A stretch of 64,000 nt of DNA, from NCBI GenBank assembly GCA_009909085.1, contig JAAANX010000149.1, positions 1 through 64,000 on the forward strand, read 5' to 3'. A program made the position numbers and the translations under genes. Each line of letters opens with the position of its first letter. The stretch's first letter is position 1. Below, in pieces: positions 10,362 to 19,672 of this stretch. The stretch is from Cyanobacteria bacterium GSL.Bin1 (lineage in GTDB: Bacteria > Cyanobacteriota > Cyanobacteriia > Cyanobacteriales > Rubidibacteraceae). The notes under the pieces were generated by a model, which ran no database searches, had not been told where the DNA came from, and was given only the letters and a program-made list of their open reading frames with translations.

Positions 10362-12809
10362 CTAAGCCAAAATTGTACCGCCCATTAACTTCAAATAGCG
10401 CCGTTCTAATTCTTTCTTCAAACGAGGATAGTCCTCTAAATTTTGATCGGTAAAAATGAGTTTCTCTGCTGCTTCTCGGGCTAAGACTAACACTTCTTGA
10501 TCTTCGACTAAACTCGCCAAAGCAAAATCTGGCAAGCCTGATTGCCTTTTTCCTAATACTTCCCCAGGTCCACGAAAACGCATATCCATCTCGGAAATGA
10601 AAAAGCCATCCCGCGATTGTTCTAACACCCCTAAGCGTTGTTTCGCTGTATCGGTTTTGGAGCCACTGATTAAAATACAGTAAGACTTATATTCTCCCCG
10701 TCCCACTCTTCCGCGCAGTTGGTGCAGTTGCGATAAGCCAAAGCGTTCTGCGTTTTCAATCAGCATCACGGTGGCGTTGGAAACATCCACTCCCACTTCA
10801 ATGACGGTGGTGGAAACAATCACTTGCGTTTCATTATCCCGAAAGGCCTTCAGCGCCTCATCTTTTTCTGGGGAACTCATCCGCCCATGGAGCAAACCCA
10901 CTTTAAACTCGGGAAAAATGCTATCTTGGAGTTTTTTCTGTTCTTCAATGGCGGAACGAACATCTAATTTTTCTGATTCTTCGACTAAGGGTAAGACAAT
11001 ATATGCCTGTCTTCCTTGGGCAATTTCTCGCCGAATTAACTCATACGCCTGACGACGGTCTTTTCCTGATAAAGCTGTGGTTTGAATGTCTTGTCGTCCG
11101 GGGGGCAGTTCATCAATTTGAGAGACATCTAAATCGCCATGCAGGGTTAAGGCAAGAGTGCGAGGAATGGGGGTTGCGGTCATACTCAGGACATGGGGAG
11201 AATGACCTTTATCTAATAATCGCGCGCGCTGTTGCACCCCAAAGCGATGTTGTTCGTCGATGACCACTAACCCTAACCGCTGGAAGTTCACCGGATCTTG
11301 AATCAAGGCATGAGTTCCCACAAGGAGAGGGAGTTCCCCGGTTTCTAGCTGTTGATGAATTTCCCGTCGTTTTGCGGTTTTTGTTGATCCGGTGAGCAGT
11401 TCGACGGGTAGATGCAGTAAGTTAAACCAACCGACCAGTTTGCGATAATGTTGTTCGGCGAGAACTTCGGTTGGTGCCATTAACGCCGCTTGATATCCCG
11501 ACTGAATCGCGGCAAGAATCGCAAAAACAGCTACCACGGTTTTCCCTGACCCGACATCACCTTGTACCAGCCGGTTCATGGGAGTTTCGGAATTCAAGTC
11601 TTGGAGAATATCACTAACGACTCGCTGCTGGGCGTTGGTGAGTTGAAAGGGCAGAACTGCCTTAAATTGGTCAATGAGTTTGCCGGTAGGGTTAAGGATA
11701 ACACTTTGCTGCGTCTCTTTTTGCTGCTGACGGCGAGTGAGAAAGCCCAGTTGCAAGAAGAAGAATTCATCGAAAATTAAGCGCCGTCTGGCGTGGGCGA
11801 GGGTATCATGATCCGAGGGAAAGTGGAGGTTACTCACGGCTTCCGGTAGGGACAGGAAGCCATACTGTTGACGCAGGTGAGAGGGGAGGGGATCTTTAAG
11901 TTTTTGGGCTGCAGGTAAAACGGTCATCACTGCTTTACGGATCACATCAGCGGAGACGCCTTCGGTGAGAGGATAGACCGGTAAAACCCGCCCAATCTTC
12001 ACGGAGTCAATTTCCCCACCGGGAGAGTCTAAGAGTTCAATTTCGGGGTTATCGAGGGTAATCCCATATTTATTTTTTTTCACGAGCCCAGATGCTGCCA
12101 CGATCGCGCTCTTGGGATATAATTTCTTTTGTTTCTCTTGCCAACCGCGATGGGTAAAGCGAGTTCCGGCAAAAAACCGACTCAACTTTACTTCTCCGGT
12201 GCGGTCTTTAAGCGTCAGTTGAAAAATACTCAGTTTTTTATTTTTCGGACTGGTAAAACAATTGCAACTTTTCACTATCCCCACAATCGTCACCGTTTCT
12301 CCTGCCGCTAAATCTTTAATATTGACTTGCCGGGCATAATCAATGTGTTCTCGGGGATAATAAAACAAGACATCTCTTACAGTTTCCAATCCCAGACGAT
12401 AGAGACTTTTGGTGTAACTTCTGCCAATGCCAGGGGCTTCAGTGAGGGGTTGTTCGGGTTCGAGATAATGACTGCCGGGAGTAACCGGTGTTTTCGGCTT
12501 CACTTGCGGTTGGGGAGAAGATTCAGGTTGTTTTCCCTGCTGGACATCTTTGAGCAGACGACTGGCTTTCACCACCAATTGCTGACGTTCGGCATGGTCT
12601 TTTTCCCCATAATGGGCAAAGGCTTGAGCTAGGGCTTGCCAGCGCTGTTTTTGTTCGCGGGTTGCTTGGGGCGGTACTTTCCCGAAGGTTAAACAGAGAA
12701 ACTCACTGAAGCGATACTGTTTACCGACGATGTCAGAATATCCCGCTTTCGCTTCGACGGCGAGGGCTTTATGGAGGCGTTCCCAGTCAAGACTGCTTGT
12801 GTCCGTCAT
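10362..12809 (-). CDS. recG: ATP-dependent DNA helicase RecG
   Basis: RecG remodels stalled replication forks and Holliday junctions. The 815-residue protein (start at MTDTSS, 12809; six upstream codons are probably not translated) has the N-terminal extension common in cyanobacteria, the wedge/OB domain (VTIVGIVKSC), and helicase motifs GDVGSGKT, DEQHRFG, SMTATPIPRTL and the TRG region QLRGRVGRGEYKSYC. It converges tail to tail with the SF2 helicase gene, 12 bases apart, and follows a histidine kinase gene on the same strand. Length is normal and all motifs look intact. Confidence 0.96.
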   Translation of the reverse strand: MTDTSSLDWERLHKALAVEAKAGYSDIVGKQYRFSEFLCLTFGKVPPQATREQKQRWQALAQAFAHYGEKDHAERQQLVVKASRLLKDVQQGKQPESSPQPQVKPKTPVTPGSHYLEPEQPLTEAPGIGRSYTKSLYRLGLETVRDVLFYYPREHIDYARQVNIKDLAAGETVTIVGIVKSCNCFTSPKNKKLSIFQLTLKDRTGEVKLSRFFAGTRFTHRGWQEKQKKLYPKSAIVAASGLVKKNKYGITLDNPEIELLDSPGGEIDSVKIGRVLPVYPLTEGVSADVIRKAVMTVLPAAQKLKDPLPSHLRQQYGFLSLPEAVSNLHFPSDHDTLAHARRRLIFDEFFFLQLGFLTRRQQQKETQQSVILNPTGKLIDQFKAVLPFQLTNAQQRVVSDILQDLNSETPMNRLVQGDVGSGKTVVAVFAILAAIQSGYQAALMAPTEVLAEQHYRKLVGWFNLLHLPVELLTGSTKTAKRREIHQQLETGELPLLVGTHALIQDPVNFQRLGLVVIDEQHRFGVQQRARLLDKGHSPHVLSMTATPIPRTLALTLHGDLDVSQIDELPPGRQDIQTTALSGKDRRQAYELIRREIAQGRQAYIVLPLVEESEKLDVRSAIEEQKKLQDSIFPEFKVGLLHGRMSSPEKDEALKAFRDNETQVIVSTTVIEVGVDVSNATVMLIENAERFGLSQLHQLRGRVGRGEYKSYCILISGSKTDTAKQRLGVLEQSRDGFFISEMDMRFRGPGEVLGKRQSGLPDFALASLVEDQEVLVLAREAAEKLIFTDQNLEDYPRLKKELERRYLKLMGGTILA

Positions 12810-12871
12810 TGTTAATTCTCGTACCAACTGTTGCGCTAGGCGTATTCTCTTCTTTAGTGTAGGGTACTTTC

Positions 12872-14806
12872 TTAATGGTTGGAATGGCTTGTTAACCCTT
12901 GAGTTTCTCTACAATTACCCGCTAAATTTGCTATAGCTCGCACCAATTGTTTGATATCAATTGGTTTTGCCAGATGAGTTTGATAACCGCTAGCAATCGC
13001 CCGTTGTTGGTCTTCAACTTGGGCATAAGCCGTGAGCGCGATCGCGCTGATCTGTCCTCCTGCTTCTGCAGGTAAGGCTCGAATTTGTTTAATTAAAGCA
13101 TAACCGTCCCTATCTGGCATGGCAATATCACTGATCAAAATATCGGGTTGAAAAGACGCCAGCAAAGCTAAGGCTTCCCTCGCAGAACTTGCAGCTCTTA
13201 CCTCTGCATGGTAAGCAGTTAAAACTACATTGAGTAACTCGCGAGCATCCACTTCATCATCCACTGCTAAGATCCGTATTCCGGTCAGGTCAGCTTTTGA
13301 GCTTGATTCTTCTTTCTCGGTTAAGGTGAGCTCGGATGCCACATGAACTAACGGTAGTCTCACAGTAAACGTTGCTCCCAGTCCTGCCCCTGCACTTTCA
13401 GCAGTAATGGTTCCGCCATGGGCTTCTACTAAGTACCGCGTAATGGATAAGCCTAAACCCAGTCCTCCAAAATTACGGGTAAGAGAGGCATCTTGCTGAC
13501 GAAAAGACTCAAAGATATGGGGGAGAAAGTGAGGAGAAATGCCTTGTCCAGTATCTTTAACGGTAAGGTGCGCTTCCTCTTCAACGCCTTCGAGACAAAT
13601 ATCAACTCGCCCCCCTTGCGGAGTAAATTTAATGGCATTGGATAATAAATTCCAAATCACTTGCTGTAGTCGCACTGGATCGCCATATAGGGTGGGAATA
13701 GGAGATAATTCTAAATTGAGAGTAATCGATTTAGCGGTTGCTGCACTTTTAACGGTCTCGATGGCAGCATCAATCACACCAGACAAATCAACGCTGGTTA
13801 AGTTAAGGTTGAGTTTGCCTCGCAAAATTATAGCAATATCCAAAAGATCGTCAATTAAGCGCGTTTGCACTTTAGCACTATGTTCAATGGCGGCAAGAGC
13901 TTTTGCTGTTTTGATGCGATCAAACTGCCGAGTTTGTAGCAATTGTGCCCAAGTCAAAATGGGATTGAGAGGAGTACGTAACTCATGGGAAAGGATCGAG
14001 AGAAATTCATCTTTGATGCGGTTATTGCGCTCTGCTTCTTCTCGGGCTGCCTGTTCTCTTTCTAAGAGTTGTCGTTGCTCAATGAGATCTGCAGCCTGGC
14101 GAGCAAGCAAATCTAGAAAATACAGTTCTCGCCCCGTGGGTTGATGATGGGGTTCATGCCAATGGGTCGAAACCATACGGTGGGTGAGGAGATGCAGGGC
14201 ATTTTCTTGAGGGTCAAACAACTGTAAACTTGCCATATCTGAGCTCATCAGCGCGATCGCGGCATCCAAAACTTGCTCATAAAAAGCGTTCAGATTATCC
14301 CCTTGAATGAGTTGGGTCCTAATCTGTTGGAGGAGTTGCGCATCAGCGAGTTCCGTTTCCACCTCTTCTTGATGAGTTTCTAACACTTGCATCCTCTTAC
14401 TAGATTTTGAAGCTCGCTGAGCCTGAGCAATAGCACTTGCAATGGCTTGGGTGAGAGTGTTACTGGTGATGTCATCACGAATGAGATAATCCGCGGCTCC
14501 TGCTTTCATCGCTTGCACTGCCAGCTTAACATCGTCCCGATCCACGACAATAATCGGCGGACATTCTTCTCCCATCTCCATTTGCAGCTGTTCGAGCACC
14601 TCAACAGTACAGTTCTCTGTAGCGGAGGCGTCTAAAAGAATAGTGTCAATTCGCTGCGATCGGCATAGAGTCACGCTTGAATGACTAGATTCTGCACTAA
14701 CAACTTGATATAGTCCCTTGCTCTGATCTTGCAGGAGCTGCTTGTAAATATTTGTACTGTTATGAAAACAAGTAATTACAAGCACTCCATAGTTATAGTG
14801 GTTCAT
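12872..14806 (-). CDS. Hybrid histidine kinase with receiver domains at both ends
   Basis: A soluble sensory kinase of 644 residues. The order is a receiver-like domain (about 5-125, TILLDA with Asp 59), a coiled-coil linker, a shortened GAF-like segment (about 165-245), HisKA with phospho-acceptor His 274 in SHELRTPLNP, HATPase_c (NLLSNAIKF, DTGQGIS, GGLGLGLSI) and a C-terminal receiver (DILISDIAMPDRDGY). No membrane segment is seen, so the signal is probably cytoplasmic. The GAF part jumps from ALHLLTHR directly to MVSTHWHEPH, whereas related proteins have roughly 80 residues between such segments. It therefore probably lacks its ligand pocket. No cognate DNA-binding regulator adjoins. Confidence 0.9.
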   Translation of the reverse strand: MNHYNYGVLVITCFHNSTNIYKQLLQDQSKGLYQVVSAESSHSSVTLCRSQRIDTILLDASATENCTVEVLEQLQMEMGEECPPIIVVDRDDVKLAVQAMKAGAADYLIRDDITSNTLTQAIASAIAQAQRASKSSKRMQVLETHQEEVETELADAQLLQQIRTQLIQGDNLNAFYEQVLDAAIALMSSDMASLQLFDPQENALHLLTHRMVSTHWHEPHHQPTGRELYFLDLLARQAADLIEQRQLLEREQAAREEAERNNRIKDEFLSILSHELRTPLNPILTWAQLLQTRQFDRIKTAKALAAIEHSAKVQTRLIDDLLDIAIILRGKLNLNLTSVDLSGVIDAAIETVKSAATAKSITLNLELSPIPTLYGDPVRLQQVIWNLLSNAIKFTPQGGRVDICLEGVEEEAHLTVKDTGQGISPHFLPHIFESFRQQDASLTRNFGGLGLGLSITRYLVEAHGGTITAESAGAGLGATFTVRLPLVHVASELTLTEKEESSSKADLTGIRILAVDDEVDARELLNVVLTAYHAEVRAASSAREALALLASFQPDILISDIAMPDRDGYALIKQIRALPAEAGGQISAIALTAYAQVEDQQRAIASGYQTHLAKPIDIKQLVRAIANLAGNCRETQGLTSHSNH

Positions 14807-15378
14807 TAAAGCACTGATTCATCAATTGGCTTACACAAATACACTTTTTTCAAAGCAACTTGTTTCCCTCTTGCCCGCTTAAAAACATCTTGTCACTTTC
14901 TCTAGTCAGTCAGTGTCGAAAGCAATATTAATCTGCTTTTTTCTGCAAGTTTAGGTACTAAAGCTGACTCCTCATGCAAATACTGATCTCTTTTAAGTAT
15001 ATTCAAGCATTTTTTAGTGAAATATGCAGGCGATTAGATCACTATATTTAAGTATATCTAGCGAATTTTCTTGAATCAGCTCTTCCATCGCTCTAGTCTT
15101 GACTCATGATTGTCTGCATTTCAACAAGAGCAAGCATCAATTAAGTAACGGGACTTAGACAAAACTGCCTGCGCGATGTTCCCTTCAGGAACCGGCGAAG
15201 CCATCGTGTTTAAAACCAGTTCAATAGGGACTTTCACAAGGCTCAGAGGATAAAGTGCTGTGCCGGACACACAGCACTCACGTGAGTAACATAAGAACCA
15301 CATAGCATGAACTAAGTCTTTTATATCATTAATTTAAATCACTTTTAAATAAAAACTAAAATCATGATCTTTTAAAGA
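14807..15378. other. AT-rich intergenic region with palindromes
   Basis: No convincing gene in about 570 bases. The right half contains the hairpin-palindrome element at 15255-15287. A 60-codon frame on the minus strand (15121-15303) crosses that element and resembles nothing I recognise. The left half is AT-rich and should hold the promoter of the histidine kinase. Confidence 0.5.
15255..15287. repeat. Hairpin fused to a perfect 12-bp palindrome
   Basis: GTGCTGTG and CACAGCAC form an 8-bp stem with a 7-base loop (15255-15277). The stem runs directly into the perfect palindrome ACTCACGTGAGT (15276-15287), sharing two bases. The combination looks like a mobile-element end or a binding site, but no element body is recognisable. 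Confidence 0.6.
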
Positions 15379-15567
15379 CTAGATGTCTGCAAGCGCTTGC
15401 CCAAGCAGTTCTTGCACTTGCTCGATCATTCTTCGGCCTCGGGCACTTCTGGCAATGGTAACAAGGACTTCCAGAGATTGGTCTCTCGAAAGCCGCTCGT
15501 CGTACCAACACTGTAAGACATCCAAAATCAAACTCATTTCACACATGGCAATCACCCAATTCGTCAT
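15379..15567 (-). CDS. Small hypothetical protein, 62 residues
   Basis: A short frame with balanced, helix-forming composition (DVLQCWYDERLSRDQSLEVL; then a basic ARSARGRRM patch). It does not resemble a shadow because nothing overlaps it. It lies between the decayed norB gene and the empty stretch upstream of the histidine kinase. I do not recognise a family, and there is no strong ribosome-binding site to fix the start, which could be either of two in-frame ATGs. Coding status is plausible, not proven. Confidence 0.45.
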   Translation of the reverse strand: MTNWVIAMCEMSLILDVLQCWYDERLSRDQSLEVLVTIARSARGRRMIEQVQELLGQALADI

Positions 15568-15683
15568 TTCATATTTGAATAATAGTACAAAATTAATGTG
15601 ATTTCAATCAATATATTTACGGTCTATTAACGACAGACTCGTCATACTAGGGAGAGGCTGCTCAGAATGCTGTCCCATCAATA

Positions 15684-15713
15684 AATTCCCTGCCGTTTTA
15701 ACAACAGGGAATT
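15684..15713 (-). terminator. Probable terminator of the norB transcript
   Basis: A 9-bp stem (AATTCCCTG / CAGGGAATT) with a 12-base loop sits about 30 bases after the norB stop on the minus strand and is followed by a short T-rich stretch (TTTATT). It is a reasonable end for the minus-strand nitrosative-stress block. Confidence 0.5.
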
Positions 15714-15744
15714 CAGGGAATTCATTGAAGTTGATCGTTAAGAA

Positions 15745-17497
15745 TTAAGCAGAGGGTAATTCCGAGGGTTGCGGTTCTGTTGCTTTTTCAGAGGTTAGAT
15801 CAGTGGGTTGTTGAAAGACCGCATAGATCGCGCGGATGGTAAATAAGACCATGCCGATCGCGCCAAGACTAAAGACAATATCCCCAGGAATGCGTAACCA
15901 GACGGTCCATTCCATCCAAGGGGAGTGAATCACTTCCGCACTACGGGCGTACCAAGTGCCATGATTGACCGATTCCATCAGTTGATAGAAGCCATTGGGA
16001 ATCAAACCTAATACTAGCATTAAGCCTAAACCGCCATTGAGACTCCAGAAGGAAAAGCGCAGTAATTTTTCATTCCAAGCGCGATCCGGGACAATTTCGC
16101 GCAGGGCAAACAACATCAGCGCGATCGCGAGACAGCCATAGACCCCAAATAAGGCGGAGTGAGCATGAATCGGGGTGGTATTTAGTCCTTGGGAATAATA
16201 GAGGACAATCGGGGGATTAATCAGGAAACCGAAGACACCAGCGCCCACTAAATTCCAGAAACAAGTAGCAAGGAAAAAACGGAGGGGCCAGCGATAGAAG
16301 CCTTCTGCTTGTTGGGAGAGACGGAGGGTTTTCACCACTTCAAAGCCAATTAGGGTTAAAGGTACCACTTCTAATGCCGAAGCCACGGCCCCCATCGCAG
16401 CAATAAACGACGGTGTACCGGCAAAGTAGAGATGGTGTAGCGTGCCAATCACCCCACTACCCAGATAGAGAATGGTAGTTAAATAGGTGGCGCGTAATGC
16501 CGAGGATTTTTTCAAGAAGCCTAACTCACTGCACAAATAGGCAATCGCAACCGTGGCAAAGACTTCAAAGAAACCTTCTACCCATCTGCACCCCAAACAG
16601 CACCATGGCAACGCCAAAAAAGAGCGTGGTTGCTTTTTGACTCGGTGTTGCCCACCGCATCGCAGGACGTTTAGGCACGGCTTGCACCTCTTCTGCATCT
16701 TCTTGGCGCAGATAAACGTAGAGAAACAGTCCAATGACAGCAATTAAGACAATAACCGAAACAATTGACCACACCAGAAACTGACCCGGTGCTTCATTCC
16801 CAACTAAGTCATCATGGGGCCAATTTGCGGTATAAGAAAAGGGGGCATGGGGACGGTTTGCCGAAGCAGCCCAAGCGGTCCAAGTAAAGAATGCGGTTAC
16901 ATCATGGATTTCTTGGGGATTATGGAACCAACCGTGGGGAATGGAATGTTCGGGGGAACCTTGGGCGAGTAAGTCTTCATACTGGCGGAAAACTTCCTGT
17001 AAGCCCTGAGTTTGCGCATTCGTCAATAAGAGACGGTCTGCTTCTAGTTCATAACGATTGGGCTTAAATTGTTGCTTCACCCGGGCTTCTAAACTCGCGC
17101 GTTCCGGTTCAGGCAGGGCTTCGAGATCGGCTTGGGTAAAGGTCGGATCATTGGCATAGATCACTCCAGCCGTGGCTAAGCCCCAACGGTGCAGTAAATC
17201 CGCAGTCCAATCGGGGGCGAGATAGCTACCATGACCCCAAATGCTACCGATATGTTGTCCACCTCTACCCAGATAAGTTTCTTGTCCGTTTTGAATTTCT
17301 TCACCGGTTAATAACACTTCTTCTTGGGGAGATGAGATAGTTGCGGGTTGCGGTGGGGCATATTTAGAAATGGCAGCCCCAGCCCCCAAAAGCACGCTAA
17401 AGGTAACAAGACAGATCAAAACGAGCCAAACAGGAAGGCTAAAGTTCTTTAAGCGCAGGCGTGTTTTTTCCACCACGCCCGTAGATGGACTGGTCAT
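15745..17497 (-). pseudogene. norB: Quinol-dependent nitric oxide reductase gene with large internal deletion
   Basis: Two overlapping frames are the two ends of a single-chain quinol NO reductase (qNOR), which reduces NO to N2O in the membrane. The N-terminal part (from 17497) has the first membrane helix, the soluble domain with GGQHIGSIWGHGSYLAPDW, and a second helix. The C-terminal part, in another frame, has WVEGFFEVF, GTLHHLYFAGTP (two FeB histidines) and NTTPIHAHSALFGVYG (haem ligands). At about 16585 the text jumps from LFGVQ to WVEGFF with a one-base frame change. Roughly 170-200 residues expected between, including the TWHLQLAIFW haem-ligand helix and the VHLWVEG histidine, are absent. 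The product cannot be functional. Both flanks have no other lesions, so the deletion is recent or an assembly artefact. Confidence 0.88.
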
Positions 17498-17587
17498 AAT
17501 GAATTTCCTTGTTGTATAAAATTTCTAATCGCTTTTCAATCAAGCTAACGAACGTTCTTCATCTCTTCATGCAATATTTGCAAGTCT

Positions 17588-18409
17588 TTACAGGGTTACA
17601 GGGAGTAAAGAGACGAGGGTAATGATGCCGAAAGTCAGGGCTGATGTAGTTTCTAAGCTGGCAATTTGACGAATGGGGGCGGTGCGATACCAGGATAAAC
17701 GGATCAGGATGAAAAATACTTTTAACAAAAGTACTGAGAAGGCAAAAGCAGGAATCAAGGGGAGGAGATTTGTCCAGTAAAGGAGGATGATGATTGCAAG
17801 CGCAACGATGCAATAAATCCCTAACCGTTTTAGGGCATTTCCTAGCGAGTCTCCTTTGCGAATTTTGCGTAACTTTACGGTGAAGATGGTTCCCGAAAAA
17901 TAAAGGGTACATAATCCCCATAACCCAATCGCAGTCGGTGTAAAACTATTTGTGGTCACGATGTAGGCAAACGGCACGACTAAACACACTGCAGCAAACG
18001 TTACCATTTCATTGAGGATTGATTTTTGTCCGCGTCGGAAGACAGCAACTGCATCCACCAGCAAGGCACATCCTGCACCAAGGTAAACTGCTAGTAAGGG
18101 CAATAGTGTTTCAGTCGCCGTCAAGGCAAAATAGAGGGCAATTCCCCCAGCAATACCTCCATAAACGCCACCCCAAAACAAAAACCGAGGCTGCCAAGAT
18201 TTGCGCTGTTTAATTTGTAAAACCAGGGGATGTTCGGCTTGAAATCCCAAAAAGGCACAAATGAGAGCCAGGGTGCTTTCCCACGTCCACTGTTGCCCTA
18301 AGGCAACGCCAACCAGAAAAGACACCAGTAACACCACATATACGCCATGTTCAGGAGAAATGATGGGTTTGTACGCAGTTGGGAAATGAGGCTTTGTCGT
18401 TGAACTCAT
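17588..18409 (-). CDS. YwiC-like integral membrane protein
   Basis: A 273-residue protein made almost wholly of hydrophobic helices (about eight), opening with a soluble lead that includes YKPIISPEHGVYVV, a sequence typical of the YwiC-like family. In Bacillus, ywiC lies in the nar/fnr/arfM neighbourhood, and family members are often near denitrification or anaerobic genes. Here the gene lies 90 bases upstream of norB on the same strand, within the block divergent from a Crp/Fnr regulator. Biochemical function is unknown for the family. The link to NO or nitrite metabolism is from context. Confidence 0.75.
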   Translation of the reverse strand: MSSTTKPHFPTAYKPIISPEHGVYVVLLVSFLVGVALGQQWTWESTLALICAFLGFQAEHPLVLQIKQRKSWQPRFLFWGGVYGGIAGGIALYFALTATETLLPLLAVYLGAGCALLVDAVAVFRRGQKSILNEMVTFAAVCLVVPFAYIVTTNSFTPTAIGLWGLCTLYFSGTIFTVKLRKIRKGDSLGNALKRLGIYCIVALAIIILLYWTNLLPLIPAFAFSVLLLKVFFILIRLSWYRTAPIRQIASLETTSALTFGIITLVSLLPVTL

Positions 18410-18436
18410 GGTTAGAACTCCTGATCTTGCCTTGAA

Positions 18437-18919
18437 TTAAGGGAAAACGACTTTCGGGTCTGGTTTTTCTCCCTGATACAAATGCGCTGCGGACTTTAAG
18501 ACCAATTCCGAATAGAGAATTTTTTGGATGTCTAAGCTGGGCGCACGAGCAGCAATTTTTCGATAGGCTTGGATTTCCCCGTCTAGGGTAAAATGACTTT
18601 GCACTTGATAGTGGTCGTAATCGTGAACTGCTAGCAGTGCAAACCCACAGAAGGTATTCTGATAAAACTCTGAATCATACCCCTCCATCGAAACCCAGAG
18701 ATGTTCATTGGCAATATCAGCAAACATATCTTCAGCGCGATCGTAATAGAGGGTATAACTGGCTTGTACCGCAAAAGGGAGTTGTTGGAATTGCTCAAAA
18801 ATCCAATCACAAAATTCCGCTTTTGGCTTCTCAGAAACCTCGACAGGCTGACCATTGATGTATAGTTTGGCTAACGTTTCTAGGGTTGGTTTGCGGTTGG
18901 TTTTAACAGGTGAGATCAT
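18437..18919 (-). CDS. Conserved-looking hypothetical protein, His/Asp-rich motif
   Basis: A 160-residue soluble protein without a domain I can name. The central part carries AVHDYDHYQVQSHFTLDGE (about 98-116), a cluster of histidines and acids that could bind a metal, followed by a helical tail ending in DPKVVFP. It starts 27 bases before the ywiC-like gene on the same strand, so co-transcription is likely. Its position between hcp and norB suggests a role under nitrosative or low-oxygen stress, but nothing in the sequence proves this. Confidence 0.7.
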   Translation of the reverse strand: MISPVKTNRKPTLETLAKLYINGQPVEVSEKPKAEFCDWIFEQFQQLPFAVQASYTLYYDRAEDMFADIANEHLWVSMEGYDSEFYQNTFCGFALLAVHDYDHYQVQSHFTLDGEIQAYRKIAARAPSLDIQKILYSELVLKSAAHLYQGEKPDPKVVFP

Positions 18920-18976
18920 TCTCTAACCCTCCTCAAGCTGGAATCAGCAACTACTGTTTTTGAAATTTGACGCTTT

Positions 18977-19462
18977 CTAGAAACGTAACTGTTCTCGTGC
19001 GTCTGCAGCTAAAACTAAACATAATAAAGCAACTGCACTTTGCCATTGTTGACGAATTTGTGTATCTTCAACCTGATTAAATAAGCTGACAAGGCGTGGA
19101 ATCGCTTGTTCTAAGGCAATTGGAGGAACAGGACGATGCAATTCCACTAAATGTTGGATACTTTCTTGGTTATTGAGAAAATTCGCCACCCACGTTGTTG
19201 TATGGTTCGGATTATCGGGAACTCGCTTGATTTGTAGTTCTTGTTTGAGCCAAACGTAAAAAGCAGGGAGTTGATTTTCTAACACAGACTTGGCGGTTGG
19301 TAGCGTTTCTCGCAATAGTGAGAGATCCAAGGTACCTAATTCCGTTTGAAACTCGTCTTGTTTCGGTAACTCACTGGCATTTAAGGTGAGTAAGTTTTCT
19401 ACTGTGGATTCTGAAAGGTTGAGATGTTGGGTAAACGTATCGACAGTTGCTTGTGGATTCAT
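18977..19462 (-). CDS. Hypothetical all-helical protein, 161 residues
   Basis: The sequence is predicted to be almost all helix (for example LRETLPTAKSVLENQLPAFY and IRQQWQSAVALLCLVLAADA) with no membrane span, no cysteines in motifs and no recognised domain. It follows the cupin remnant by seven bases and precedes the next hypothetical gene by 57 bases, all on one strand. It is most simply read as part of the nitrosative-stress transcription unit. I cannot assign a function. Confidence 0.68.
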   Translation of the reverse strand: MNPQATVDTFTQHLNLSESTVENLLTLNASELPKQDEFQTELGTLDLSLLRETLPTAKSVLENQLPAFYVWLKQELQIKRVPDNPNHTTTWVANFLNNQESIQHLVELHRPVPPIALEQAIPRLVSLFNQVEDTQIRQQWQSAVALLCLVLAADAREQLRF

Positions 19463-19469
19463 TCCTAAA

Positions 19470-19598
19470 TTATTCTCCTTGAGTTTCTACTGCGGATAAA
19501 ATCAGCCAAAAGGCTAGATTAGTCGTTGCTTCGAGAGCGTGGGGTGCGTGTGCTGGCATATAAACCACCACCCCTGGCGTTAGTGTGATTACTTCACC
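19470..19598 (-). pseudogene. 3' remnant of a duplicated cupin gene
   Basis: The 42 codons here repeat the C-terminal end of the intact cupin at 21335, with one amino-acid change (GEV for GED) in the 41 shared residues although about 14 of 121 bases differ. The missing 5' part ends within three bases of a HIP1 octamer (19601-19608), beyond which similarity stops. The remnant has no start codon of its own except an internal ATG and lacks the first half of the barrel, so it is not functional. Confidence 0.87.
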
Positions 19599-19672
19599 AT
19601 GCGATCGCGCTATCCCACCCCTCCAGAATGTAAGATGCACTCAAGACAGGGTTGAAAGTCGCTTTGCGCCAT

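Noticed and set aside
15121-15303. 60-codon minus-strand frame crossing the hairpin-palindrome element
   Set aside because: Cys-rich, family-free, and generated in part by the palindromes; I considered a TnpB-type tail but could not support it.
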